From Clostridium omnivorum (GTDB taxonomy: Bacteria; Bacillota; Clostridia; Clostridiales; Clostridiaceae), in the NCBI RefSeq assembly GCF_026012015.1, contig NZ_BRXR01000001.1, positions 280,001 through 344,000 of the forward strand: DNA of 64,000 nt. The letters are read 5' to 3'. A program made the translations under genes and the position numbers. Numbering within the stretch: the first letter of the stretch is position 1; each line of letters starts with the position of its first letter. The notes under the pieces were generated by a model. The model did no database searches, had not been told where the DNA came from, and was given only the letters and a program-made list of their open reading frames with translations. Below are positions 27,391 to 35,153 of the stretch, one piece after another.

Positions 27391-28206
27391 ATGCGTATCA
27401 AAAAAAATATTACGATTATCAGTTTTATCATCCCATTCCTCTGTACTTTAATATTTATTCAAGGCTTCACTTTAGGTTACAACAACTTTGTTCATGCCAC
27501 AGAAATTAAAATACAAAATCCAAATATTAATGTAATAATTGATGAAGATGACCCAGCAATGGAATTTATAGACTATATTCTTCCGAAAGATAAAACTACT
27601 ATGTACGAGAGTGATACTAGAGAATCTGTCAGTGAGAAGCCTCCTTTTGAAGCAATATCTTTAAAGGACGTTATAAATAAAGGCACTAGTGTAAAATACT
27701 CAATGTTATATAGCAACAAGAAATACTCAAGACCAGTTTATACACCTGCTTGGAGAGATTTCTACTATAGAGGCTGGCTATATATGCCTACTAAAATTTC
27801 AGAAGCTAGGCACAAAATATTTATGTACCCATTGGGTGCAAGTTCTACTTTTGATTTTGAAGGTAGTCTTAATTTCCGAGAGAATATAGTATGTGATTCT
27901 CATAGAAATATTAATCTCTTAATATATGACTTCAATGTAAAATCAATGAAAAAATATGATAATCAAATTGCCTTAGTTGGTGAGCCATCAAGAACTGGTG
28001 CTTCTATAATTTCTATAGTACAAGATGACCTTCTTCCCAAAGGGGTAAATGAAAAGTTATTTCTAATACAGCTTTCTACCCCAGAGGGCTATGAAGAAGA
28101 TTTCATATATGGAAATGCAGTAAAATATGATTATCAAAAAAAATCTATAGAAGAAAACTCAGTAAAAACTACAGCTCCAATGAATGGCAGCGATTCTTTA
28201 AATTAA
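27391..28206 (+). CDS. hypothetical exported protein, 271 aa
   Basis: I do not recognise this protein. It has a basic start and one hydrophobic helix (about 6-28) with a possible signal cleavage near VHA-TE, then an acidic stretch, VIIDEDDPAMEFIDY, and a globular domain rich in Tyr with PAWRDFYYRGWLYMPT. AGAGGG lies about 10 bases before the ATG. It is flanked by its own terminator and is divergent from the THEP1-like gene. It is probably outside the membrane or membrane-anchored. Confidence 0.6.
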   Translation: MRIKKNITIISFIIPFLCTLIFIQGFTLGYNNFVHATEIKIQNPNINVIIDEDDPAMEFIDYILPKDKTTMYESDTRESVSEKPPFEAISLKDVINKGTSVKYSMLYSNKKYSRPVYTPAWRDFYYRGWLYMPTKISEARHKIFMYPLGASSTFDFEGSLNFRENIVCDSHRNINLLIYDFNVKSMKKYDNQIALVGEPSRTGASIISIVQDDLLPKGVNEKLFLIQLSTPEGYEEDFIYGNAVKYDYQKKSIEENSVKTTAPMNGSDSLN

Positions 28207-28215
28207 ATTAAATAA

Positions 28216-28254
28216 AAAAAGGCTGCGGTGCTTGTTTATAGCTGCAGCTTTTTA
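28216..28254 (+). terminator. terminator of the exported protein gene
   Basis: AAAGGCTGC pairs with GCAGCTTT (one bulged G), followed by TTTTTATAC. Confidence 0.65.
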
Positions 28255-28385
28255 TACTTATCTAATTAGTGTTACCGGATTACCTCAACATATAATTAAT
28301 TGTTCTATAAGTGTGAACCTCTATTGTTTTTTATACTATTATATAATACTATTAAAATATAGTACATTTGAAAGGAATGATATAA

Positions 28386-28634
28386 GTGGGAAAATCAAAG
28401 AAAGAATTAACTAAAAACATGAAAATGACAATTGATATGAATAAGCTGGAATTAAATCAGCGTAAATTTAACACATCTGAAATTGGTAGAGGAACAGGAA
28501 TCCATAAAACTAAAAAAGGCAAAGGCAGCTATACCCGCAAAAACATCAAGTATAATGATGATTATTGCGGGTATAATTTTTTATCACTCCAAATTACTTC
28601 TATATTATCTTATTCTATTAATTTCTTTTCATAG
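28386..28634 (+). CDS. small basic protein, C-terminus runs through a terminator
   Basis: A GTG start 9 bases after AAAGGA begins a basic, polar product: MGKSKKELTKNMKMTIDMNK, then RKFNTSEIGRGTGIHKTKKGKGSYTRKN. Its first 52 residues look like a complete conserved small protein. The frame then continues through a strong terminator stem (28531-28574) and ends only at 28634, inside the convergent SASP gene. The last 30 residues (hydrophobic, Cys-containing) do not match the rest in character. A natural stop before the hairpin may have been lost, or a frameshift is present. Function unknown. Confidence 0.5.
   Translation: MGKSKKELTKNMKMTIDMNKLELNQRKFNTSEIGRGTGIHKTKKGKGSYTRKNIKYNDDYCGYNFLSLQITSILSYSINFFS
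28531..28582 (+). terminator. strong two-part terminator hairpin
   Basis: ATACCCGCAA pairs with TTGCGGGTAT (28565-28574); inside it CATCA pairs with TGATG. AATTTTTTA follows on the plus strand. It lies within the open frame of the upstream small protein. Confidence 0.85.
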
Positions 28635-28819
28635 CTCTCTATCATCTTTTTTACCATATTGCCACCAACTTCTCCGCATCTCTCAGCCGGAACACGACCC
28701 CACAATTGATATTTTTTATTTTCTTCCAAGTTTACACCTACTTCTCTTGCTACTTCTTCCTTGAACTTATCCATTTTTTCTTCTGCACCAGCTACAACTG
28801 TTGCTTTTTTATTACTCAT
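28610..28819 (-). CDS. alpha/beta-type small acid-soluble spore protein
   Basis: The 69-residue protein has the alpha/beta SASP layout: MDKFKEEVAREVGVNL near the middle (germination-protease cleavage region) and the DNA-binding C-terminal motif GEVGGNMVKKMIESYEKKL. The first conserved segment is divergent (GRVPAERC in place of the usual GDLTSRQ-like sequence), so it is a minor or atypical member. It would coat spore DNA. The ATG is 6 bases after GGAGGA. A sigma-G-type promoter lies upstream. Confidence 0.85.
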   Translation of the reverse strand: MSNKKATVVAGAEEKMDKFKEEVAREVGVNLEENKKYQLWGRVPAERCGEVGGNMVKKMIESYEKKLIE

Positions 28820-28849
28820 ACACACTCCTCCATTTTAAGTATTATATAT

Positions 28850-28878
28850 TATTATGATTTTTATCATATTAATTATCC
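28850..28878 (-). promoter_or_regulatory. forespore (sigma-G-type) promoter of the SASP gene
   Basis: On the minus strand GGATA (28874-28878) and CATAATA (28850-28856) are 17 bases apart, close to the sigma-G consensus. The position, 31 bases before the start codon, suits it. Confidence 0.55.
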
Positions 28879-28897
28879 AATGAAGAAGTTTACAATT

Positions 28898-29530
28898 TTA
28901 TATATTTTTTTGAGAAAGAAGTTTTTCAGCAGCACTAAAGACCAAATTATAATATTTATCTCCATGAGGAACAAAACTTTCCTTTGTTGCCTCAAATTCA
29001 GCATCTTTGTAGTCATTATTTCCGTCAAAGGTTATACCTACTAATTTTACTTTATTAACCTTGTTATTAAAAAGCTCTATTGCGCTTTTAAGCTCCAACT
29101 TCACAAGAGCGGTAAGTTCTTCCTTTTGCAGCTTATAGTCTGTAATTTTATTTTTTGACCTAAAAAGAAACACATGTGCAAACTCATAATCCTTTAGATT
29201 TATCTCTATCTTTTTTTGTTTAACAATTCCAATAGGCAATAACTCATTAAATTCTATATCCACTCCTAACTCTTCTTTAATTTCTCTAACTCCTTGTTGC
29301 AAATCCTCACCTGTAGATAAATGACCTGCAGAGGTTATATCAAACAAAAGAGGGTAAGTGTCTTTATTCTCACATCTTTTTTGAAATAAAAGATATTGTT
29401 TGCCATTTTCCTCAAAGGTAAACCAGCATTGAAAAGTACGATGCCAATAACCCATTCTATGAACTTCACTTCTTGGAGCTTTTCCTATACATTCTTCATC
29501 TTCATTAAAAGTATCTAAATATTCTTCCAT
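28898..29530 (-). CDS. Nudix hydrolase, isopentenyl-diphosphate-isomerase-like group
   Basis: The protein starts EEYLDTFNEDEECIGKAPRSEVHRMGYWHRTFQCW, the opening of the YfcD/IDI-like Nudix group. The Nudix box reads AGHLSTGEDLQQGVREIKEELG; it keeps all catalytic Glu residues but has six rather than seven residues between the first Glu and Arg-Glu. A longer helical tail completes 210 residues. The ATG was chosen after AAAGGAGTTAACA. Substrate unknown; members hydrolyse nucleoside-diphosphate-like compounds. Monocistronic. Confidence 0.85.
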   Translation of the reverse strand: MEEYLDTFNEDEECIGKAPRSEVHRMGYWHRTFQCWFTFEENGKQYLLFQKRCENKDTYPLLFDITSAGHLSTGEDLQQGVREIKEELGVDIEFNELLPIGIVKQKKIEINLKDYEFAHVFLFRSKNKITDYKLQKEELTALVKLELKSAIELFNNKVNKVKLVGITFDGNNDYKDAEFEATKESFVPHGDKYYNLVFSAAEKLLSQKNI

Positions 29531-29726
29531 TGTTAACTCCTTTTTTAAGTATTGATATTTCATTAGATAAAAAACCTTAATACATATTAAATTGGGTAAA
29601 ATAATGATTTTTACAAATTAACCTTACCAAATTTAATTCCTTTTTTCTATAGTATTTTACTTTTCACTAAGGTAAAATAAAAGTTAAAGATATGGTAATA
29701 AGTATTTTTGTTAAGGAGAACTTAAA

Positions 29727-30497
29727 GTGAGTGATTGGTTTACAGTAGAAAAAATTGATGATTTCACTTATGCCATAAGTGAATATGGACACTGGGAAAA
29801 AGTGCACTCCTATCTTTTGATAGGAACTACTCATGCCCTTTTAATTGATACAGGCTTGGGCATAGGAAATATTAAAGCAGAAATTGATTCATTGACTAAC
29901 CTACCTATAAAAGTTGTTACCACCCACGCACACTGGGATCACATCGGAGGGCATAATCTTTTTAATGATATATATGTTCATGAAGGAGATTCAGAATGGT
30001 TAAAAAAAGGACTTCCAGTGCCTATAGAGGTAATTAGAAAGAATGTAATTCAAGAACCATTTAGTAAAAGTGCTCCTATTGAATTTGACATTAACAAATT
30101 CAATATATATCCATGTAAATCTTCACTTTTATTAGATAATGATATTATAGATATAGGTTCCAGAAAATTGAAAGTAATACACACACCAGGACATTCACCA
30201 GGACATATTTGTGTTTGGGAAGAAGATAAAGGTTATCTCTACACAGGGGATTTAATTTATCTAGGGACTCTTTATGCATTTTATCCAAGTACTGATCCTG
30301 TTCAGTATAAAAATTCCATCATAAAAGTCAGCAACCTAAATAATATAAAAAGGATATTACCTTCACATAATGATTTAAACATTTCCACTGACATTATTGA
30401 AAAAGTAAAAGCTGCTTTTGATTTTATAGAAGCTAAAAATTTACTAAAACAAGGAAGTGGACTCTTTGAATTTGAGAATTTTAATATAAAAATATAA
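29727..30497 (+). CDS. metallo-beta-lactamase-fold hydrolase
   Basis: The zinc ligands of the MBL fold are visible: TTHAHWDHIGGH (about residues 69-80), HTPGHSPGH (about 151-159), the bridging Asp in YTGDLIY and the final His in LPSHND. Length is 256. The start is GTG after AAGGAG. It resembles glyoxalase-II-like hydrolases without a defined substrate. The gene stands alone with a perfect terminator. Confidence 0.9.
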   Translation: MSDWFTVEKIDDFTYAISEYGHWEKVHSYLLIGTTHALLIDTGLGIGNIKAEIDSLTNLPIKVVTTHAHWDHIGGHNLFNDIYVHEGDSEWLKKGLPVPIEVIRKNVIQEPFSKSAPIEFDINKFNIYPCKSSLLLDNDIIDIGSRKLKVIHTPGHSPGHICVWEEDKGYLYTGDLIYLGTLYAFYPSTDPVQYKNSIIKVSNLNNIKRILPSHNDLNISTDIIEKVKAAFDFIEAKNLLKQGSGLFEFENFNIKI

Positions 30498-30526
30498 AGT
30501 CATTATACAGTTTGTATAATGACTTT
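30496..30526. terminator. bidirectional terminator
   Basis: A perfect 14-bp stem (AAAGTCATTATACA and its complement) has a 3-nt loop. It overlaps the last bases of the MBL-fold gene. Confidence 0.85.
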
Positions 30527-30563
30527 ATGGCTATTATTATAAATATAGCACAACACCTTTTCA

Positions 30564-31412
30564 TTATTCGCTATATGGCAATACATCTAAAGCTTGCAAA
30601 TTGAACTTTAAGTTATTGTATTTCCATAATGACTTTCCGTAGGCTATTATTTCCTTATTTGGTGTGGCCGAAATTCTTTGAAATCCTTCTAATTCACATA
30701 TTCCATCTTTGTCATAGTCAACTATCTTAATTTCTTCATAAGGTTCAGCATGACCCTTAATTTTATTTAAAACCTTACCCTCACTATCACAAAAACCAAG
30801 TTCCACATACCTCTGTCTAAAGTGACTCACATCTATATTTACAATTTTATTAGCTTCTTTACAAGATATTTCCGCATTAAAAGAATCCTTTAGATTCACA
30901 TCAAAGCCAATCCCCCTAGAAAATTCCTCCTGATCTAATAGTTCTATAACATTATTATCTCTAAAACTTATTAAACTATAATAAGATGGATGGCCAGTAG
31001 TTGTGGAATCTATTTTTACTAATATGTCACTTACTTTATCACCATTAAAATCTGCAAAGAACAGCTTTGAATAAAACCCATTTACAATACTTCCCGGGGA
31101 TATGTAATAATATTTTTTGCTTTTCCCATCTTGAATTATAAGCTTGATATCAGCATTAAAAGTTTCCTTAACAGCAGCCTTTCTCTGTCCAACTAAAGCT
31201 ATATTATCCTCAATTTTATCACCATTAACATCTTTAACTGCACTATCAATGACAAAATAATCAACCTTTATACTATAACCCTCAGCAGAAAATTTACTGT
31301 TTTTCTTAAATGCTTCTGGTAGTTCCTTTGCTTTAACTTTGCCTACAAATACTCCCCCAAAAAGTAAAATACATACAAATATAATAACGATAATTCTAAT
31401 AATTTTTTTCAT
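30564..31412 (-). CDS. exported protein with FG-GAP/VCBS-like calcium motifs
   Basis: A hydrophobic leader (residues 5-24, no lipobox Cys at the expected place) directs export. The mature part has three acidic loops of the type D-x-N-G-D-x-x-x-D: DVNGDKIEDNIALVG, DFNGDKVSDILVKI and DYDKDGICELEGF, spaced as in FG-GAP or VCBS beta-propeller repeats that bind calcium. A TTTGHPSYYSLISF segment lies between. Length 282. GGAGGAG precedes the ATG. Function unknown. Confidence 0.65.
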   Translation of the reverse strand: MKKIIRIIVIIFVCILLFGGVFVGKVKAKELPEAFKKNSKFSAEGYSIKVDYFVIDSAVKDVNGDKIEDNIALVGQRKAAVKETFNADIKLIIQDGKSKKYYYISPGSIVNGFYSKLFFADFNGDKVSDILVKIDSTTTGHPSYYSLISFRDNNVIELLDQEEFSRGIGFDVNLKDSFNAEISCKEANKIVNIDVSHFRQRYVELGFCDSEGKVLNKIKGHAEPYEEIKIVDYDKDGICELEGFQRISATPNKEIIAYGKSLWKYNNLKFNLQALDVLPYSE

Positions 31413-31480
31413 TTACACTCCTCCTCCAATACATATATTGAACAATACACTGGAGAATTATGTATATAAACAAGTTAATA

Positions 31481-32575
31481 CTAATGAATTTTTTTCATAA
31501 ACTCTATTTGCATATTATTGATTTTTTTCATACTTTCTTCCCTAGCTGTTCTATTCTCGTCTTCTATTCTCTTTGTTTCATTTATTCCTTCTACAATTGC
31601 TTTCCAGGTGTTCTCAAGTGTATCAATGTTAATAGCTGATGAATTTGAAAGTTTTGCAATTTCTATGCTTTGATTTTTTAGGTTCTGTGCATTTTTTATA
31701 AGTAGTTCATTTGTTGTCCTATCTAATGCAGCCATTGAATCTGCCACTAAGTTTTGTCTTTTAAGCGTTACAGCTTGAATAAGTCCATTTTTAAAAATTG
31801 GTATAGTAATTATAAAGGCTGAATGAATCTTTCCTATTAGCTTAAAATTGCCTTTTTGAATTATTCTTATCTGCGGTGCAGTCTGCATAGCAACCATCTT
31901 TGCCATTTCAAAATCATAAGCCCTATTTTTAAGCATCTCAATTGCATTATTGACAGCCTCTAGTTCCAGTGCATCTGAAGGATCACCTGATTTAGCTTTT
32001 TCTGAGTAATATGGCAAATCTTCTGTTTCTAGCTCATTTATTACCATATTACATGCAATAACATACTTTTCTAACTGTTTATAGTATTCAATGTTTTGTA
32101 CAAACATCTCATCAAGCATATCATTAGTTTTTGTAAGTTCATTTTTATAATCAGAAATTTGTTTATATATCCTGTCTATTTCCCTACCCAGAGTTTGATA
32201 TTTGCTTAATAACTTTTCCACTGCTTTTTGACCATTATAAAATAGCTTGCCTAAAAAACTCCTATCCTTATCCATAAGCTCTTCTTTATCAAATCTGCTC
32301 ATAAGCTTTGATAAATCCTGCAGCATTACGCTGGAGCTCTCAATGCTGGAAGTTTTAATAGAGCTTAAAATTTTATCAGAAAACTTTGATATTTCTTCAG
32401 CAGGCTTGCTACCAAACTGAAGTATTGAATTCGGACTCTTAACATCAACTTGTTTAGATAGTTCTATAACCTCTGGTGACTTTTCCAATTCTTTTTTTAT
32501 AGTTTCCAGCTTTTCACGAAGCTCAAAATCATTATTATATAGTTCCCCAGACTGTTCATTAGTTAATGCTTGCAT
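31481..32575 (-). CDS. telA: TelA/KlaA family toxic-anion resistance protein
   Basis: Nearly all helical, 364 residues; contains the TelA core: SKFSDKILSSIKTSSIESS, DKDRSFLGKLFYNGQKAVEKLLSKYQTL, and the C-terminal HSAFIITIPIFKNGLIQAVTLKRQ followed by a coiled coil with NIDTLENTWKAIVEGI. The family (B. subtilis YceH) is tied to tellurite, antibiotic or membrane stress. The ATG follows GAGGAG by 6 bases. It is the last gene of a three-gene operon with a YceG-like protein immediately upstream, the same neighbours as B. subtilis yceG-yceH. Confidence 0.9.
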   Translation of the reverse strand: MQALTNEQSGELYNNDFELREKLETIKKELEKSPEVIELSKQVDVKSPNSILQFGSKPAEEISKFSDKILSSIKTSSIESSSVMLQDLSKLMSRFDKEELMDKDRSFLGKLFYNGQKAVEKLLSKYQTLGREIDRIYKQISDYKNELTKTNDMLDEMFVQNIEYYKQLEKYVIACNMVINELETEDLPYYSEKAKSGDPSDALELEAVNNAIEMLKNRAYDFEMAKMVAMQTAPQIRIIQKGNFKLIGKIHSAFIITIPIFKNGLIQAVTLKRQNLVADSMAALDRTTNELLIKNAQNLKNQSIEIAKLSNSSAINIDTLENTWKAIVEGINETKRIEDENRTAREESMKKINNMQIEFMKKIH

Positions 32576-32626
32576 TTTATTCTCCTCAGCAAATCTCATA
32601 ATGCAAAAACCCCTTTATCATTTATT

Positions 32627-33568
32627 TTAAAACCAGGTCCAACTGCTATAAGGTAGGTTAAATGCCACCTTCTCTAGCCTGTGTATATCATAGTATTTCT
32701 CTCTTATGTAATCCTCTATATCATTATAGCCTGATGGATTAAAAATAATAACATCAATCCCCATACTGCTCATAAACATTAACTTAACAGCATCTTCAAA
32801 GGTAACCTTTGAATAACTGCTGCCATTATTATACACTATAACTTTTGGTATATAATAGGGATAATCAAACTTTGTAATTAGTTTTGTAAGCGGTTCTTCT
32901 ATTTCATTTAAAATAGTGAACACTCTTATCTTAGCAGCCTCAAACCCCTCTGGAGTTAAATTAATCCTTATATCAAAAGTCTTCAGCAAGTCTTCGATAC
33001 TTCCCATAATATTATTCTTAGGTGCAATATTCGACCAAGACTCATAGTTTTTAAATCTATAAAGTTCACAAAAATCAACAATTCTATCTGCAATAATATT
33101 TTGAAGACTACTTCTTAAATTTCTATATCTCCAAAAGGTGCTATTTATCAATTTATATTTATCTATATGTCCTGACGCATCCAACACTGAATAATAACTT
33201 TTAGGAGTAAGTTTAGAAATTCTAGCTCTATATAGAGGAAAAGAATAGAAAAACAATGTATTTGGTTGTTTTTTTAACACCTTCATTTCCTTTCTATACT
33301 GCCTTAACTTTTCATGTACTCCACTTACTTTTGCAAATATGTTAGGAATATAAACTTCTCCATGTTCCACCTTGAATCCCGGTCTAAACATAGCTTGCTG
33401 CAATGTCCAAATTCCAACTTCTTCATATGTGGTTTTTAAGGTGCATGCATTTATCTTATAATCTGCAAACTGCCACGGTTTATAGCAGTAAGAGTCTTCG
33501 CTATTCAGTTTTTCAGAGATTTCAGAATTAGTTTTATATGCATCAGTTTCTATTCTATCTCCAGACAT
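32627..33568 (-). CDS. YceG-like component of the Ter/TelA stress module (short form)
   Basis: The sequence resembles part of YceG from Bacillus TelA operons: a KPWQFADYKINACTLKTTYEE region, then RPGFKVEHGEVYIPNIFAKVSGV, and the ending MGIDVIIFNPSGYNDIEDYIREKYYDIHRLE. YceG proteins are usually over 500 residues; this one is 313 and seems to correspond to one portion only. The frame is clean and has a good start (8 bases after AAAGGA), so it is probably a genuine short form rather than a fragment. Proposed in the literature to belong to a biosynthetic module linked to Ter proteins. Family identity is moderately certain. Confidence 0.6.
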   Translation of the reverse strand: MSGDRIETDAYKTNSEISEKLNSEDSYCYKPWQFADYKINACTLKTTYEEVGIWTLQQAMFRPGFKVEHGEVYIPNIFAKVSGVHEKLRQYRKEMKVLKKQPNTLFFYSFPLYRARISKLTPKSYYSVLDASGHIDKYKLINSTFWRYRNLRSSLQNIIADRIVDFCELYRFKNYESWSNIAPKNNIMGSIEDLLKTFDIRINLTPEGFEAAKIRVFTILNEIEEPLTKLITKFDYPYYIPKVIVYNNGSSYSKVTFEDAVKLMFMSSMGIDVIIFNPSGYNDIEDYIREKYYDIHRLEKVAFNLPYSSWTWF

Positions 33569-33599
33569 GCCTTCCATCCTTTCATAATTACAAAAGATA

Positions 33600-33875
33600 T
33601 TACTTTTTATCTAAATCCAACTCTTCTATTATAAATCTATCAAATTCTATTTCTTCAATAAAATTATCCTGATTAAAAATTGTTTTCCCCCTTTTATTAT
33701 ACTCCTCCAAATTGCTTGGTAGCCAGTAGGGTTTTGATAAATCCATTAAATTGCACAATTCAAGTATGCAAGCTTTTAAATTATCCTGATAGCTTGCACC
33801 TTCTATATTTGAAGTTACAACGTAATCCTTAATAGTTCTATTATTTTTGACAATTCTGCCCCATATCTTAAGCAT
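33600..33875 (-). CDS. conserved small protein of the TelA operon, 91 aa
   Basis: First gene of the operon, with AGGAGGG before the ATG. The product begins as a beta-rich segment (MLKIWGRIVKNNRTIKDYVV) and continues with a helix holding C-I-L-E-L-C and KPYWLPSNLEEY, then an acidic tail. The pattern suggests a small soluble protein of about 90 residues. I do not recognise the family; its place next to YceG and TelA suggests a role in the same stress response. Confidence 0.65.
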   Translation of the reverse strand: MLKIWGRIVKNNRTIKDYVVTSNIEGASYQDNLKACILELCNLMDLSKPYWLPSNLEEYNKRGKTIFNQDNFIEEIEFDRFIIEELDLDKK

Positions 33876-33904
33876 AATACCCTCCTGTATTCCTTATACT
33901 GTGC

Positions 33905-33925
33905 GTAGCAATTATCAATTGTTAC
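33905..33925. repeat. inverted repeat in the TelA operon leader
   Basis: GTAGCAATT and AATTGTTAC flank a 3-base centre: 9-bp arms with one G-T type mismatch. It lies 30 bases before the first start codon and could be an operator or RNA stem. Confidence 0.4.
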
Positions 33926-34031
33926 GTCTCCTGTATTCTTCTATAAAATCATCACTTAATGTTATTTCTCTTAAAATAATATATTATTCTTTTATCTAAA
34001 ACTTGAACAAATTCACATGCCTATAGTAGAA

Positions 34032-34060
34032 AATATAACCTAAAGCCTCCTATTGGTCAA
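34032..34060 (-). promoter_or_regulatory. promoter of the TelA operon
   Basis: TTGACC (34055-34060) and TATATT (34032-34037) on the minus strand, 17 bases apart. The predicted leader is about 150 nt. Apart from this, the inverted repeat and the next terminator, 33876-34219 appears empty. Confidence 0.6.
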
Positions 34061-34149
34061 GTTTATATTCAATGATGATAAAAATATGTTGTATAAGCTT
34101 TCTTATTCTAAAGTTTCACTCTTTTAGTTTATTATATTAATAAATTAAA

Positions 34150-34202
34150 AAGCACCCTGTAATGAAACACAACTTTTTTCGTGTCCATCTTTCAGGGTAC
34201 TT
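34150..34202 (-). terminator. terminator of the TtcA-like gene
   Basis: AAGCACCCTG pairs with CAGGGTACTT (one mismatch) around a long loop containing a CAC/GTG pair; T-rich sequence follows on the minus strand. Confidence 0.65.
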
Positions 34203-34219
34203 CTCACACTTTTTATATT

Positions 34220-35086
34220 TTAATCTTCATCATAAAAATCTAAATAAGAATAATTTTGCCCGTCTTTTTGCCATCCTAATATAGAATCCATATTTACATT
34301 CTGAGCAGCCTTAAAAATTGATTTATCAACCTGATCAAACTTTTCTTTCATCTGATTAATAAGCTCTTTAACTTCATATCTCTTGTTTCCTATTTTCTTG
34401 GCTGCTACCATACAGGCACAATTAAGAGGCCATATTCCACTTTCTCTTGTAAATCGTTCAATATATGTTTCTTCAATATAGTACATTGGACGAATAAGCT
34501 CCATGTTATCAAAATTATCTGCTTTAAGCTTTGGCAGCATAGTCTTAAAATTACCGGCATAAAGCACATTTAAAAGTGTAGTTTCAATTACATCATTGTA
34601 ATGGTGCCCTAAAGCAAGCTTATTACAGCCAAGTTCTTTAGCTTTTGAATATAGAGCTCCTCTTCTCATCTTTGCACACATAAAACAAGGATAGTCTTTT
34701 GCAATTCTATCAGTAATTTCAAATATATGAGAATCATATATCTTCACCGGTATACCAAGATAGCTGCAATTATCTATCATTAGCTCTTTAATGCTAGGAT
34801 GATATCCAGGATCAGCAACAATAAATTCTAGTTCAAATTTTACTTTGCCATGGCGCTGAAGTTCTTGAAAAAGCTTTGCCATCAACATGCTATCTTTCCC
34901 GCCAGATACAGCAACTGCTATTTTGTCACCTTCTTCAATCAGATTGAAGTCTTTAACCGCCTTAGTAAATTTTGACCATATATGTTTTCTATATTTAGTT
35001 ATAATATTTCTTTCTATTTCTTTTAAATCTTTTCTTTCATTAAATGGAACTAATATTTCACATCCATTACCTGCAGTATTACTCAC
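34220..35086 (-). CDS. TtcA-like tRNA thiolation PP-loop protein
   Basis: A PP-loop ATPase: the ATP-pyrophosphatase motif is IAVAVSGGKDSMLMAK. The Cys-x-x-Cys pair in YPCFMCAKMRR and a later NCACMV supply the three cysteines used by TtcA for its [4Fe-4S] cluster, together with LGHHYNDVIETTLLN. TtcA makes 2-thiocytidine at position 32 of tRNA. The C-terminus lacks other domains. The start is GTG 5 bases after AGAGGTG. 288 residues, close to E. coli TtcA. It lies downstream of a cysteine desulfidase homologue, a thematic fit to sulfur supply. Confidence 0.85.
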   Translation of the reverse strand: MSNTAGNGCEILVPFNERKDLKEIERNIITKYRKHIWSKFTKAVKDFNLIEEGDKIAVAVSGGKDSMLMAKLFQELQRHGKVKFELEFIVADPGYHPSIKELMIDNCSYLGIPVKIYDSHIFEITDRIAKDYPCFMCAKMRRGALYSKAKELGCNKLALGHHYNDVIETTLLNVLYAGNFKTMLPKLKADNFDNMELIRPMYYIEETYIERFTRESGIWPLNCACMVAAKKIGNKRYEVKELINQMKEKFDQVDKSIFKAAQNVNMDSILGWQKDGQNYSYLDFYDED

Positions 35087-35153
35087 ATTAACACCTCTAT
35101 TCCACAATATTATATCAGCTTCATAGAGTTTTGTCTTTAGTAACTATTTTACT

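Noticed and set aside
28232-28414. 60-codon plus-strand frame after the exported protein gene
   Set aside because: It begins inside the terminator hairpin, lacks a ribosome binding site and overlaps the better supported GTG-start small protein.
28483-28764. Plus-strand frame overlapping the small basic protein and the SASP gene
   Set aside because: It runs antisense through the SASP gene, has no ribosome binding site, and its hydrophobic composition comes from the A+T-rich complementary strand.
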